Assembly (NCBI GenBank): GCA_916700875.1
Contig: CAKAKS010000039.1
Span: 17,519,139 to 17,583,138 of the forward strand
DNA: 64,000 nt
Source of the DNA: Sebastes aleutianus
Taxonomy: Eukaryota; Chordata; Actinopteri; Perciformes; Sebastidae
Reading direction: 5' to 3'
Made by a program: the position numbers and the translations under genes. The notes under the pieces were generated by a model. That model did not search any database, was not told where the DNA came from, and saw nothing but the letters and a program-made list of their open reading frames with translations. Positions 13,201 to 28,200 of this stretch are shown in pieces (the stretch's first letter is position 1; the number at the start of each line of letters is the position of its first letter).

Positions 13201-16200
13201 GGTGGTCGTGCAGCTTAGAGGCCAGGCCCACCGACGCCACAATGAGCGGATCGAAGTAACTTGCCAGCTGGGTCACCTGGGAAAAACGAGTGTAAGAGAG
13301 CCGTCTGAGGAAGGATTGGATCACAAGATAGAAAACAGACAGAATGGGTTTTTCTTTCTAAATCCAGAGGGGATGAAGGGATATATGGTCAGACCGGCAC
13401 CTTGTGTCCTAGTTGGGCAGCTTCGCCTCGGGCGGCTGTGGAGACGGGATCAATCAGATGGCCAATCTCCTGCACAGAGGATGTCAGCTGATCCTGCAGC
13501 GCCTGGTGAGTTACAACGGCAGAGAATAACGGTATAAGTCACAACAGAAAGACTACAGATCCCATTAAGTTCGTTCTCTCGGACAAGATAGAGCTGATGG
13601 GGTACTTGAACTCACTTCCATAGAGATATCATCTCTGCAGGGCAACGTCTGCCCAACTGCAGCTAGGGAAGCTTGCTCAATGTCCCGGATACACTTATTG
13701 ATGTTATCAATGGAGTAATCACACTCCCTCTGTCCTGGAGCCTTGTCCCTGCCAGCAGAAATGTTGAAAAATACATAAATGCAGTTCTACATTATATTAA
13801 CAGTATAAATAATGCAAAACATATGGTACAAAAATCTACATTCAATGTAAAGGAATTGTTTGACATTTTGAGAAATACTTTTTTTTCCCACTTTTCTGAC
13901 AAGACTTAGATGAGAAGATTGACACCTCTTTCATATCTGTACGCTAAATATGACACTACAGCCAGCAGCCAATTAGCTTAGCTTCGTATAAAGACTGGAA
14001 GCAGGGGGAAACGGCTAGCCTGGCTCTGTCAAAAAGGTAAAGCACATCTGAAGCTCACTGATTAACTTGTTATATCTTGTTTGTTGAATCTGTGGAAAAA
14101 CTGGAACATAAAATCAACTAGTTGTGGTTTTACAGGGGGTTTTGTGCAGGACTATTTTTTGTAACAAGTGGTTATTTGAGTTACTGTTGCCTTTCTATCA
14201 TCTCAAACCACTCTGCCCATTCTCCTCTGACCTCTGACATCAACAACGCATTTCCGTCCACACAACTGCCGCTCACTGGATATTTTCTCTTTTTCGGACC
14301 ATTCTCTGTAAACCCTAGAGATGGTTGTGCGTGAAAATCCCAGTAGATCAGCAGTTTTTTAAATACTCAGACCAGCCCGTCTGGCACCAACAACCATGCC
14401 ACGTTCAAAGTCACTTAAATCCCCTTTCTTCCCCATTCTGATGCTCGGTTTGAACTTCAGAAAGTCGTCTTCACCACGTCTAGATGCCTAAATGCATTGA
14501 GTTGCTGCCATGTGATTGGCTGATTAGCTATTTGTGTTAACAAGCAATTGAACAGGTGTGCCTAATAAAGTGGCCGGTGAGTGTATATTACAGCTAAAAA
14601 ACTAAAACTGAAATTAATTTGTTAATTTTTACTTTATTTTTATTTATTTATTTTACCCAGGAATTTTTTTTTTCAGTTTATTTTCTTTTTAGTTTCAGCT
14701 TTGGTTTACTATAATATCCCTGGTCTTGACATCCCCATGAGGTTGCCAAGCAACCAGCAGACACTGCTAAACCCAGCTAATCAGCTGTTGGCTGCATATT
14801 TTGCAGACAGACATGAGATTAGTATCAATCCTCTCATCCAACTCTTGGCAAGAGTAAATAAATACATATTTTCTTGTATTCCTTTAAAGCATACATACTT
14901 TTGCTGCTGTGAGAATAGTGCATGCATCTGATTGGAGGATGATGACGAAGAGAGCAGTGGGTGGGGAACTACCTTTGATAAAATGGCTCATCATCTCACC
15001 GCTGCTCTACTAATCTATTACAAGGCAGCAGGAATCTCAGCAGATATATACTAATGTGGCAATTTATTGCTTAGCTGAGCAGATATCACAGGATAAGCCC
15101 TCTGGCTTCTGAAACATTTTTTTTCCTCTAACTGTGAGCAAACCGTTATACACTTAGATTCAGGATAATCCTGCAGAGACAGATGTGGCAGTAGGTGGGA
15201 TTAATACCAACCTGATGGAGGTGATGAGACTCTTGATGGAGTCAGAGACTGTCCTGGAGTGGCCGGCCAGTATGGACCACGTGGGAGGATCTTTGGGGTT
15301 GAGGACCAGAGAGCGGGCTGTTTCTAAAAGGTAAGAGGAGCTGTCGAGCATGGAGCGGGCTGAGCGCACAATCGGCTCCTGAGCTGCTGAGCCCTGCGGA
15401 AATGAAGAGATCAGTGCAGGTGAAACAACAGCCCAGGTAGCAGCTCAACAGCAAAGAGCAAAGAGCCACACTGGTACGACAGAGTTGTTAATATTCCTTG
15501 ACTACCTTGAAGAGATCAAAGGTGCAATCAAAGGGAGGGATGAGATTAGAAAGGCAGCTTTACACAGATGCAGGAGGAAACACCTTCAGTCTTTATGATC
15601 CGAGCCAAAGCCTCCCTCGACAATTAGATTAACAAGCTGAAGATTAGAGCAGCTGTGCTGAGAAAGAGTGCCGTTAAACACTGCCCTCCAACAGATTACA
15701 GCCATAAAGCTTCGAGAGGACTGTGAGGGAACTGTTCCGCTCAGATTGAAAAATAGAAATCCATCTTTTTCCCTGAGTCCTTTCTTGACATTAAAAGAAA
15801 AGGGAAAATTGGGCCTCAATTCAATTCATCCTCATGTTCGCGGTACAAACCTTTCTGTGTTGGCTCATATAAAAGTGTCTGTTTGAAGGAGATTGAGTGC
15901 AGAAGTCACAAACATATTCATGAAATCTCTCTGAAGAATAGCTTCAAGAAGAAAAAATGACTAATTGGATGTTTCTGACAACCTTCGTACCCGACGAAAG
16001 ATTTCCATTTATTTTGTATTCAGCTAAATCATAAGGAATTGCGGAAAGAAATGAAAATGAACGTCCTAAAAGGGGCATTACAAACTAGGGTTGCACGATT
16101 TCGAAAAAATATCTTAGAGGGAATGATTATTTTTACATCATTATTCCCATTTTCATTGAAAAACATATTAACATGATTATGGTGTGATTTTTGTGGAGAC

Positions 16201-19200
16201 CTGTTCCAAACAAAGACGTTTTTTTAAGTCTGTAGAATATGATGTGTAGGCCAGGACATCTCTGCAGCATGACAATATTTAAATTAAAATTGTATTTTGA
16301 CAAATATTGCGCCTCTTGCAATTTGAAAATTGCAAGAGGCCATATTGCGATTTTGAAAAAAAATTCTATTAATTGTGCAGCCTTATGACAAACAAGCCTC
16401 AAAACGGATGAATACCTCATGGCTGATTTGCGCTGGGATGCTCGCAAACTCAGGGTTGTTGGCAAAAGTTGACAGGTTTTCCACAGCCTCGAGGAGTGGG
16501 GTCGTAGCAACACGGCATCTGTTTCTGTTGTCTTCCGAAAAATCCCCATCTGAGCACTGAAACAAGACAACGCCATATGAATATTTGACCATTCGTGTTT
16601 TTGTAAGCGGCTGAATTATACACACATTTACAGCTTCTCACACGACGAAAGAATTCTGTACCAAATTTACACTCAACATTTTGATCAGTTGGAGAGTTGA
16701 CCTTGATGGTTTTGACAAGGTTGGCTGTGGTGTTGGCCACCTCTTTGGCCGACTGCACAAACTGTCTCCTCGCCACGGGGTTGGAGGTTTTAGAAGACGC
16801 CAGGCGGCAGGCGTTACAGAGAGCCGAGGTGTGCTTGGCTACGATAGTTGCTGCAGACAAGATCTGACGAACAAAAGAAGCACCAACAAACAGGAAGCAG
16901 AGCTGTATGAAATGAGGCATGCCGGTGAGCTGTGTAGACTAAATTATTTACGACGTTCAGGTCGATTTGAAGTTTTTCAAACTTAATGAGCCATTTAATC
17001 GCAGTCACAAGAGATCTATATACACTACTGTCCCAAGTCCATATGCCAGGAAATGGTCCTGTAATGTTTTCAAGCCCCACATGGACTTCCTTACCTGTGA
17101 CGGACTACTGGCTGGGTCCACTAAGTTCTGACAAGCCATCTGTATGGCCTGGTGGGCCCTCGCAAACTGGATGGGATCCACCAGCCCCTCATGGCCTGAC
17201 TGACTGTTGGGATCAGACACACCTACAAGATAAGAGGCCTACAGGGCGAAGAACAAAAACAGAGTTATATTAATGTAGCAGTTAATGGTAGCAGTCCACA
17301 TTCTCTGACATAAGTACATGAATAGATACACACATAGACTGTGAATAACAGGAGAGCTTTCTGCAGAAGCAACAATAGATCTGTCAGAGGGTGCCCTTTT
17401 GCAGACAAGACAACTGAATGTTGCATGGAGGCGAGGATGTTATTTTACAGCTTCAGGGGTGGAAGTCTGTAAAACCTCCAATGAAACCTGGCTCACTGTC
17501 ACGGCCAAGTGTCCCGCTAAGGTCTAAATGCCATTTATGAATGGATTCCACCTTTTCATGTATTGTTTAGAGCAGGGGTTCTCAAAATGTTTGTGGCCAG
17601 GGACCCCTTACTAGAGAGAACATTTTCCAAGGACCCCCTCTTAATCATAACACCGACCAGGCATATGATTACAACAGTTTGTACTCTTAGACCTGTTTCA
17701 TAGTGATAAACCCAATCACATCTCAATTTGAATCATGTTAATACCACTTACATACTTTTACTTTTAAACAGAGGGTGATTTTATTCAAATTGCATTTGGA
17801 CTCAACTTGACAGCATTTATACTTTTCAAGTAACTGCTCTTAAAAGCTTTCAGAAAATGAACAGCTAGACTGGCCTAGTCCTAATAAATCCAGACGTTTA
17901 AACTTACCAGTCTAAAGATGACTGTCAGTAAGTGCTTCAACTTAAAAATAATTAACTTAATGCTTTTTGTCACAATCATATCAGAGTTTCTATTGGCCCT
18001 AAGCTAATGTGGGTGGGAGTAATGGACACAATATGCTTGTTTTATTGGTGCAAATGGTCCCCATCTGTAGATATACATTTATAATGATGCAGCACAATTC
18101 TTATAATTTAAAGCTACTTTTTCGCGGACCCCCTGACAGAGTGCCACAGACCCCTGGGGGTCCCTGGACCCCACTTTGAGATTCATTGGTTTAGAGGGCT
18201 GTATCAACCTTAAAAAATGCTCAACAGTTTGTTTTTCCTAATTGAAATGTAACATGAATAATTCTAAGCATATATTAAACTAGAATTACCAAATTTTTGC
18301 CAAAAATGTGTTTTGTGAGGTCACAGTGACTTTGACCACCAAATTCAAGTGGATGTTTGTGTCAGATGTAATGAAATTCCCTCAAGGCGTTCCGGAGATA
18401 TACTTTCATGAGAAATGGACAGACGTGAGGTCACAGTGCTCTTTGCAAACCAAAATCTAATCAGTTCATCCTTGAGTCCAAGTGGACGTTTGTGCCAAAT
18501 TTGAAGCCATTTCCTCCGGGCATTCCTGAGATATCGCGTTCGCAAGAATGGTACGGACGGAGAGACAACGCGAAAACATAAAGCCTCCGGCCACGGTTGT
18601 TGTTGGTGAGGAGGCATAAAAAACAAGGTGAGCAAAAACGAGTGCAGAAGAGCTCAGATGAAAGCAGAAGCATGGTAACTCAGAGTGAGTAGTTAGTACC
18701 ATGCTGTGATCTCACCTGTCCTCCAGCCTCCGTTAGCCCACACAAAGCTTTGGACGCCACACCCACGCTCTCCCCGAAGGCCAGCACATCACCTGTCTTA
18801 CAGTGCTGTGAAATACCTGCCATTGACTCTCCCAGGACCTGAGGCGTGCGGAAATGGAGAGAAAACATATACAAATCAGATCTTCAGCTGCCTACTACAG
18901 TACGTTAAATATCTCTGACAGTTAAAGTATATAGTTCACACCATTATTTTGAAAGCCTGTACCTTTGAATTCTCCATGACGCTCTCGATGCAGTCAAAGT
19001 AGGAGAGTTCGTTGACAGGCTCGTTGGGATTTTCTAGGAGCCCTCTGACAGCCTGTACACAGACAGAGATGATAATCTACAATGGACACTGAACATTCCT
19101 GTTTTACACTTTTATTAGCCACTTCATTTAGAGAAAGGAAACACTATAAATGTAAATCAAGCTGATGAGAACATACTGCCTTGATAAATCATGGTAATCA

Positions 19201-22200
19201 AGCTTTTAAAATGCAGCCTTATTGTCATTTTCAGTTACTTGAGCATAAGTGAATGCAGGCTTCAGTATGCAAAAATGCTCTGGTTCAACCAGTGTCACTA
19301 ATGCACTTATTATAGTTCTGAATTTAATGTCCATCTACAATTAATGTCAATGGGAGTAATCAAATGCAAAATAGATGGAAGGAAAGGGGGAACAAATGCA
19401 CCTTGATTAAAAACACACAGGCATGTACAGGCAACAGAAAACAGGCCTGAAGAGAGAGAGAGAGTCTGTGTGTGGTCCAGTGTGTGTGAGGACGGCTACC
19501 TCCAACTCCCTCAAGGCGTTGTCACACTCCTTTTGTCCTGCTGCTTGCTGGGTACAGAGCGTGATCAGCTGGTTAATACTCTCCGTCACTGCCCTGAAAC
19601 ACACACACAGAGGCAGCCGCACAGGCTTTTTTAGCTCTCACATGTGTCCACCGCCTGCACGCACAGCCTGGCTTCACTCACACATGATGCTTTAAGCTTC
19701 CCCCTATTCAAGCCTCTCGCTGCGATGGGCTAACACGGCGCGCATAGGAGTACCGAGATTGTCTTGAGTTTGTGTTCAGCCTTGCTGAGCACAGACAGGC
19801 CCTAGCCAAGGCTTCCATCTTCCTAATTAGACAGAGAGAAGTCAGTCAGGCCCAAAGCCCTGCGGGACCAGGCTTCTCACTACAGTACGTACTCCCTCCA
19901 GCATCGCCGAACAGACACAAGCTTGGGAGTGGCATACAGATGCAGCAGGGAGACGTTTTGTGACATTTAAGTATAAAATCTGAATTGTTCATAACTTGAT
20001 ACAGACTTGTCATATTTAGGACAAAATGATTCAGTTTACTAGCAAATACTGAGAAAAGAGATACATATCAGATCATCTTATCGCACCTTGCTGCCACAGC
20101 TAGAAGATTCTTAGCATTGGCTGCACCTGGATCCACAGACAGAGACTTGGCAGCCAGCAGCAGCTTACTGGACGCCATGGAGATGTTCTTCAGGTTACCA
20201 ATGACTTGGATCTGGTCGTCCATGCTCTGCACAGTCAAGGAAAGAGAAAAATACAGGTGATTTTTAAGATGGATTTAGAGTATTAACTGTCGCCGACAGC
20301 TGTCAAGGGATAAAGTATTGTAACGAATATATTTAAGACTCCCCACCACCCATATCCGCTTTCCTCACTCAGCAGGCCTCTTCGAGCCTGATTAAAGCTC
20401 GGGTGTCATGCTACATCAATTCCAATCCCAGACTATCTTTCCAAATTAATGAGCAAAATAACCAGAACAAGAACATCACAAGATCTCATTACATCTGACT
20501 GTGTTAGTGCTCTTGGGGACAATCATGTGGCAAAGTGAATTAGATGAAGAGGTCTAATTAACAAATGACTTAAATAGCTTAGGTAATAAAGTCACACAAA
20601 ACTATGAGCTCGACCACTCAGCATTTAAAGGGTAACTTTGGTATTTGTCTACCTTTTTCCCCTTGTTTTTGTGTCTAACTGACTAGGGACAACAATTTCT
20701 GAAACTGGGGCAAGTTGACATCGTCATTTATGTCCACTAAATGGGCTTGTTTTTGCCATGACAGGCTCTGATTGTTATTATAATCGTTTGACATTATGGA
20801 AAGAGTCTCGCTCAAGGTGAAGTCTCGTTCTGAAATCTGGCGAAGTGATGTGTTACCGGAAGACAACGGTGGAATAATGGAATACATAAGGGTGAAAGTA
20901 GGTCGGTAGGGTCCAGTGCTAAAATTCAGTACCGGTACGCAACCATGGAAACGGGATATGTGCACTACTGTAAGCTATGTATCCCTGCCGGTACAACTGT
21001 GTGGTGTATCAAATATCTCAAATATCATATATATGTTGACACATGGGGCAATACTGTTTCACTTTCATTAACATTGTGAGATAAGGCATTTGTGCTGCTT
21101 TTTGGTTCAAGTGGTGTCGGAATAATCGGAAATACGAGTTCCCGACTGGTAAAATTCCCGTGAATACCCCCTTAAGCTGGGATAACAACTCAAAACTTTT
21201 GTCAACATTTATAAATTATTCTGCAGCACTTTTACCATTTAAATAAATCATTTTCTATACATAATGTCAAGTGTTTCTAATTTCCTTCTACACCAAACAG
21301 GCATTGAATCGTTTGTTCAGGGATACATGAAGCTGAGGGTGGGAGGAAAACATATCAAGCGATGAAGGTTGGGGTAGCCTAGTAATACCGACAAGAACTT
21401 CAATCCACCTTTCACCCTTGGGAATACATCCATGGTGGAAACGCGAGTGCCAGGCGGCCAGAGTTTGTTTGTTTGGCAGAGATTTTCAATTGGAAATCTT
21501 GAATGAAGTCTTTAAATTTGATTTATTTTAACCAGAGTATATGGATATGCAGATTTCACAACGAGACTTCTCTTTGAGCGGGACTTGGACACAATAACAA
21601 ACAGACCGGATCAAGCGAAAGGTAAGGAAAACATTCTATTTCTCTGAAGGGTCTTTTCCATAATGTTGTCAGACACTTATAATGTGATGTGTCAGGTAAC
21701 GTTCCGTGTAGTTTAAACGACAATGCTAATTTAGCTAACTAGCTATCAACAATAACAGTCTGTGGTTGGCATCAAAGACTAGTCGTGTCAACAAATCAAG
21801 CTGCGATTATGGATATTTGATACTCCACACAGTTGTACCGGCAGGGATACATACAGCCGTTTTCATGGTTGCCACGCATAGCACCAGGCATTTACTCGTG
21901 GGTCGCTTGTCTGCCTGTCTATCCACATGAGGAATAGACAGCCATTTAAGACTTCTGAGTTTGTCCATCAAAGGTTTGAACGCTCCTCTCTGTGTGTTAA
22001 AATACTGGTGACAGTGTATTACCATTGAACTGTTTCAATGGAGTGGAGGGGGGGTTGAGTGATCATGAAACCTACTTGGGTGTGTCCTGCCATCTCAACG
22101 CCAGCATCCAGAAACTCATCAAAGTCTTGGCTGAACTTCCCTGAGGCTGCAGCCAGCTGGCTGCTCGTTCCACGAGAGGAGTGGACGACCTCGCCTGCAG

Positions 22201-25200
22201 AGTGGTTGAGTTCAGCTGCTGTGTGGTTCAGATCACTCTGGGCCTCCTGGAATGTCTTACTGCAGGGAGGGAGCTTCAAAGACAAAGACACGCATCAATT
22301 AGGGCATACTGTAGTAGTCAAAGTCAAATGGAAATAACCTGCTCAGTTATGGGGTGGTATTTTATTTATTTTGTTCGGTACAGATGTTTTTGTGAAAGTG
22401 CAAATACACCAAATGTCAAGAAATCCCAAAGTACATATGGGACTCACAATGTCCACCAGCAGCTTCTTGCTGGCCTCGCCGATGCTCCTGAGAGCCATGT
22501 CAACATCCTTCTGGCCCGGCAGGCAATTCACACAATTGTTCAGGGAGTGCGAAACTGCTTTGGCCACCTGAAACACAGTGCAACACCGTCAATGGACTGC
22601 CATTAGTCATTCTAACAATGTGATACACAATGCAATGTCCCAGAACAAAACTATAAGGGGAAAATGCAAATTAGGCTCACAGCGGTGCACAATAATCCCT
22701 GTCACTAATTTATGCTGCTGTCACAGATATATGCCAAACAATATGTTTATCCCCTGAAGGGCTGCAGGAGAATGAGCAGTTTTACTCTGGAGCTCCTGAG
22801 AGAGGAATACCAGGCGAGCGACGCAGCAGAGAGGAAATAGCAACGCTTAGAGGGGATGATTGTTATGGGAGGAAGAAATGTTTACAAATCAGTAGAGGAG
22901 AGCGAGAGGAACAATGTGATGAATATCATATATATCACTGGGAGCTATGCTACCTGTGCCAGTCTCTGCTGACTCTCCGCGTCTCCTGGATGAACCAGGG
23001 CCTGATGGGCTTCGTGGATGAGCATGGCCGAGCCCTCCATGACACACTGGGCTGAGTCCAGCATCGCAGCTGAAGCCTGCGGCTCCTTGGTGCTGGCCGC
23101 CACACCTCTCGCTGATTGAGCCAACGTCCTTAAAGCCTGTGCCGTTTCTCTGGCAGCCACACCTGCGAACAACAAAAATGTGCTCTATGACAAAGATGAA
23201 CCATTACAAGCTTGGCCAGTGGTTTGAAATGGTATACACTTCCTGTCTCCTAAGTGGGCATGGTCAGGGCATGTCTCTGGAACAACCATGATGAAATGAC
23301 AATGAATCATTTTGATCATAGGGACAAAGATGGAGAGAATATCATGAAGCATAACAACAGTATCGTCACTACTAGAAAGGGAAGCTACAGAGCGTTTCAT
23401 GTGCATTGCATGTTACACAGGTGTAATATTCTGCAGCTATAAAGGAAATACGATGCTCACGTTCTCCTGTATTGAACATTGTTATGTAGTGAGAGTAAGT
23501 AACCATGTTCCTGTAGAAATTGAATGTGACATTTTACTAAACATTAATTTCGATCTCATTAGTTTCACTTTGCAGCAGTCCTGTTTAAGCAATCCAAACT
23601 GAGAGGTATGTGTGTATTTCCTATCTTTACTATAATTGTAATTGCATTGTGAATATCAGCTGGCAGGGGCTAGCCGTACCACACTGAGAACAAACTGTGA
23701 TACTGAAATGCCCTCATTGTTTAAATAAATGAGTTAATACAATAAATATGGCTCCACATGGGAGGTGCCCTTAACTTATTATACACAGAGCCGAGAAGAA
23801 AAGCAGCAAATTGCATCAAATTGCATTAACCAGCCAAGTGGAGCCATTTGCTGATGGAATGTTAAATCTAGTGAAAATAAGATTAATGAGTAGCGAGCGG
23901 CACCGTGGGACACAGCATGGAGTGCTGCCTGGAAGCGTTCATTGTTAGAAATGCTTCTCTCTATCTGTCTTCATCTCTCCTCCCCTGAGATCCTCAATTG
24001 GGCCAAAATTGACGGCGAAACAGCCAAGCCATGCAAAGGGTTCGGTTTAAAGCAATAGTGATGGCACACATAAAGAGTCATCATTGTCTCTGCCTGCTGC
24101 ATCCTCACACTCAGCACAGTTGAAAGAAACATTCAAAGTTACAGTCAGCGATCCACATACTGTATATTTATTAAATCTATTCTATCTGGCAATGTAACTA
24201 TTCTAGACCATAGACTGTATATAAAGACGTACGACATGACAGCTCCCCAAAAGTGAAGCCAAAACACCTCGATTGCCCCCTGGTGGCTGGCTGCAGTATA
24301 GGTCATAAAACCCGCCCCCTCCATGTTAGCGGATGAAACACGTGCCAGACTAAAAAAGTAAAAGTACACGTCACATAAGTTATTCCCAAAGATGGTTTCT
24401 GTCATTGTCAGTAGCTCTTATCACGCTGATGTTAAAGTATTCATTTTTCTGTTTGGTTTTAATTAGTTATTTGATGCTATAAAAAGGAGGTGAAACGTCA
24501 TGATTAACAGCTGTGATTGACAGATGCTCTGAATGAAGTAGTCGAGTTGTAACTTTAACTTTCCATAACTATCACAAGTCTGTGTAATACAACATGTGTC
24601 AATGTGATCATAAATGTATTTATAGAGATATTATGATTGTGTCTTTCTAGCCAAACAGCTACCATGGTGCTAACGTAGCAGCTAGGTGGCTCACACTAGC
24701 AAGCTGCGGCTGTGCTCGGCATGTTATTGGCTTAGGCAGGTGTGTGGGCGGGACCTCGATACCGTGGCTCCAGCCCCCTGATCACTACTGCGCACTCTGG
24801 CTCCAAAAGACGTCAAAATATGGCACTCCCAGGATATTCTGGCTTCACTTTTGTACAGTGGGAGGAAGTGGAGACAGGTCATCCACCTATATACACAGTC
24901 TACACTATAGACGGAAGTAAATGATGTAACCAAGCGGCTACTTAAGCTTCTGAGACCTGCTTTTGGTGTAGAATACACTTCTCTTACCTGTATAATGTTC
25001 ATTTCCCTGTGCAGCACATGTCAACAGCTGGGCCATGAAGGAGCCCACAGCCTTAGACGTACTTCCTAAATCCTGGGCACACTTCTCCAGCTGTGGGAGC
25101 AATAGAGCACACAAATAAACCATTTGATTCATAGTCGTGATCTCATCATGTTAGTATGTGTACAGTTGGATATCTACAGTATAATGTTTCAATTGAACTT

Positions 25201-28200
25201 CAGAGCAGATGTACTGACCGACTCGCCAGGAAGAGGTTTGAGTTGGCCATCAATGACGGACATCTTTGCATCCTGAAGCTCACTCTTCAGTGTCTGTACA
25301 GTTTTGAGGGCTGAATCAATCTCCAGTGGACCACAGGCTTCATGGGCCTTCAAGCGACACACACACACACATACAGTATATGTTACTTACATCCAATATG
25401 CAGTACAGACAGGATACGAGCCTATATCCTGTGCTTTGTCTCTCTAAATGAGATCAAAGAACAGGGCTTACCTAAAAGCAGTCTTACAATAAATACCTGA
25501 TAGCAACAAATTCCCTGCATCAGTGAGATGACTGTTGCGGTCTCTAACAGTGTGATGTATAAATACCTTCAAGGTGGCCGTCCTGAGCTCGGCCAGGCAG
25601 GTAGCCAAGTTCTTGGCACACTGGCCCAGTTGCATACCAGCGGCCTGGTCAGCCACCGTCGGAACTGCTGACTTTGCAGACGTCACCATCTTACTCCCAG
25701 GCTGAGCGACGGTGACAGAAAAAACAACAATTTCATAAGCACTGAAGGAGCAGTTTTTGTGTGATGACGGAGAGTTTGATAGTTGCTGACTGCGTCGTGG
25801 CAAAAAGGTCTGACCTGTAAGAAACTCTGGCTGGCCATGATGAGGGCAAGCTGGGCACCGAGCTCCTCGGGCTGAGCCTGGCTGCTCCTCATCCCCTGCA
25901 CCAACTGGGGGATGCTATCTGCTACCCCCTGCATTGAAACACAACAATAATGTATGCTTCATATCCACATCATCATGACTGAAAGAGAAAGGTGCTGCAT
26001 AAAATATACATTATAAGGATTAAGTTTTTTAGTACACTATTTGACATTATTATTTTTTTTTTTTAAGGCGAGACACCCCAGGCAGAAACATCGTTTTTCA
26101 TGCTATGGTCAATTTTGGGCTATTTTGCTTCCATAACATGCCTTCTTTCAGACTAGTGGAAAGAAAACATCCAAAATACACAAATAGATGTTTATTTTAC
26201 TACACTTTGTCTATTGGGATATGTAGATTTCTCCTAAATTTATCAAAAGTTAGCATTAGATAATGCTTCATTTCCATATTTAAACATAACATTTCAGAAA
26301 ACTTAATACAAAAATAATTGTCTTAATGTAAGTATTCAACTGGGGAAGTTTCATGGGGATATCTATTATTAAACATTTTACGATATTCACCTCTTGTGTC
26401 TTCAAAATATATGGAATTGTACAATCCATATCTTTAAAGGCCGTTTTCTCAAAATTATTTCCACATTATCTCCACTTCAGTAGCACTTACGCACACACAC
26501 TAAACTTTCCAGTTTCATTCCTATCTATATTCTGAAAGTTTTTACAGAGGGGTTTGTTCATATATCGTTCATAGCCTGATTTATAGAACATTTTATTCAT
26601 AAAAACATGGCGAATTTAAAAAATATATATATTTAGGTTTATTATTTTATATTTTTTATTTACGTATTTTCTGATTTATGGAGTGATACAAAGAGATATC
26701 CAAAATTATGTCTGTAACAACCTTTGACTCTGAGAGTGAGTCAGTTACTGTCAGCGTCGATTTTGACCAGTGAAAATAGGTTGGAGGTGTGCAAAACTTT
26801 AAATTAATAGAGCCAGGGTGAGCGGTTTTTCAAACAAGGGACACAACGCTTTGCCTGTTTGCTGAAGCACGGAGCAGGATAGGACATATTTATTGGGAAA
26901 AAATTAAACAATCTGATGTTCGCTCGCTAGGAGGAGGTGTAATATGTCAACAAAATGAAACAAGAATTTTGAAGCTGGCTTTATCCAATGTTCAGATTTG
27001 TGTTCTGGAAATGTATACAAATTAGCACATATTTGATAAAATAATACTTCATTTGCATATTTAACCGTAAAATTTCAGAAAACTTGTAATACAAAAAAAT
27101 TATTTCCTTATTGTAAGTAATCAACTGGGGAAGTTTCATGGTGGTATCTATTATTAAAGATTTTGACCCTAATTACCTTGGCTGTCTCCCCTCAATACAT
27201 CAGTAAAAATAACACATGATCATACCTTGCAGCTGTGTACTAGGTGTTGGTGTGACACGGTATTTTTGTTGGAAGCAGCAGCATTTTGGGCAGCTGCGAT
27301 GGTCTGAGTAGCAGCAGCCGCTGCCTGCTTAGCAGCTATCTGTTCAGAGGATACAAATGGAAATCGTTTAAGCTAAAGTAAGAGAGTGGCGCCGGGCCGA
27401 GAGTAACATTCACTTTTGCTCTGTGCAGTATTACGCTGTCATGATCTGTACACAGACCGAGTTGTTCTAATCAAACTAAGAGGGGCCACAGACCAAACCT
27501 TTTTATAAGAAAAGAGATTGCAGTGCTCAATCTTCATTTCAGGGGATGATCAGCATTGTTTCCCCCAAACTAAAGCACTGAAAACATACTGCTTAGCTCA
27601 CATTAATTCATAGACACAAGACTAGCTTTGAAGTGATGACAAGATTGAAAACAGAGGGAGAAGACATTCCTTGTTGAGTGGATGAGGAGGCGAGGAGGAT
27701 GATAAAAGAGAACCAGAAAACATGATATCATTATACTGAGAGAGAGAAAAAAAGACTGAACTGCATGTAGAATTGACATGAGAGGTCGGAGTAGCATTTT
27801 CTACCTATGGTATAGCATGATCTCTATATTTTATTCTGAATAAAAGCATATGCACATCTGCACAGCAGCTGGATGACAGGAGACAACAGGTATGATTAAT
27901 GGGGTCTTAAGGGGTGACTGTGATGATTGTTACATGCACACTTGCGGATTCATGACACTTTGGTTTTCAATAGCTCACACATTTCCCTGATGGAGGTGAC
28001 CATTAGCACCATTACTGTGACCATCTGATGCAAGCAGGCCGACTGAGATATATGTCTGATAGCAGGCTGATCCAAGCCCTGGGTAATGCATAGTTTATGT
28101 GCCTCGGAAATTGAACATTGGGCGCTCTGGAGCTGAGGGGGGGTAGTCATTAGGGGCAAACTGATACCAAAGGCTAAACACAGATCTTTACACTCAGATA

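Noticed and set aside
16133..16920. ORFs of 147 and 156 codons on the minus strand
   Set aside because: They read through intron and MITE sequence around exons 34 and 35; only the exon parts in the talin frame are real.
22181..22606. 141-codon + strand ORF
   Set aside because: Antisense to exons 27 and 28 and the intron between them; no family resemblance.
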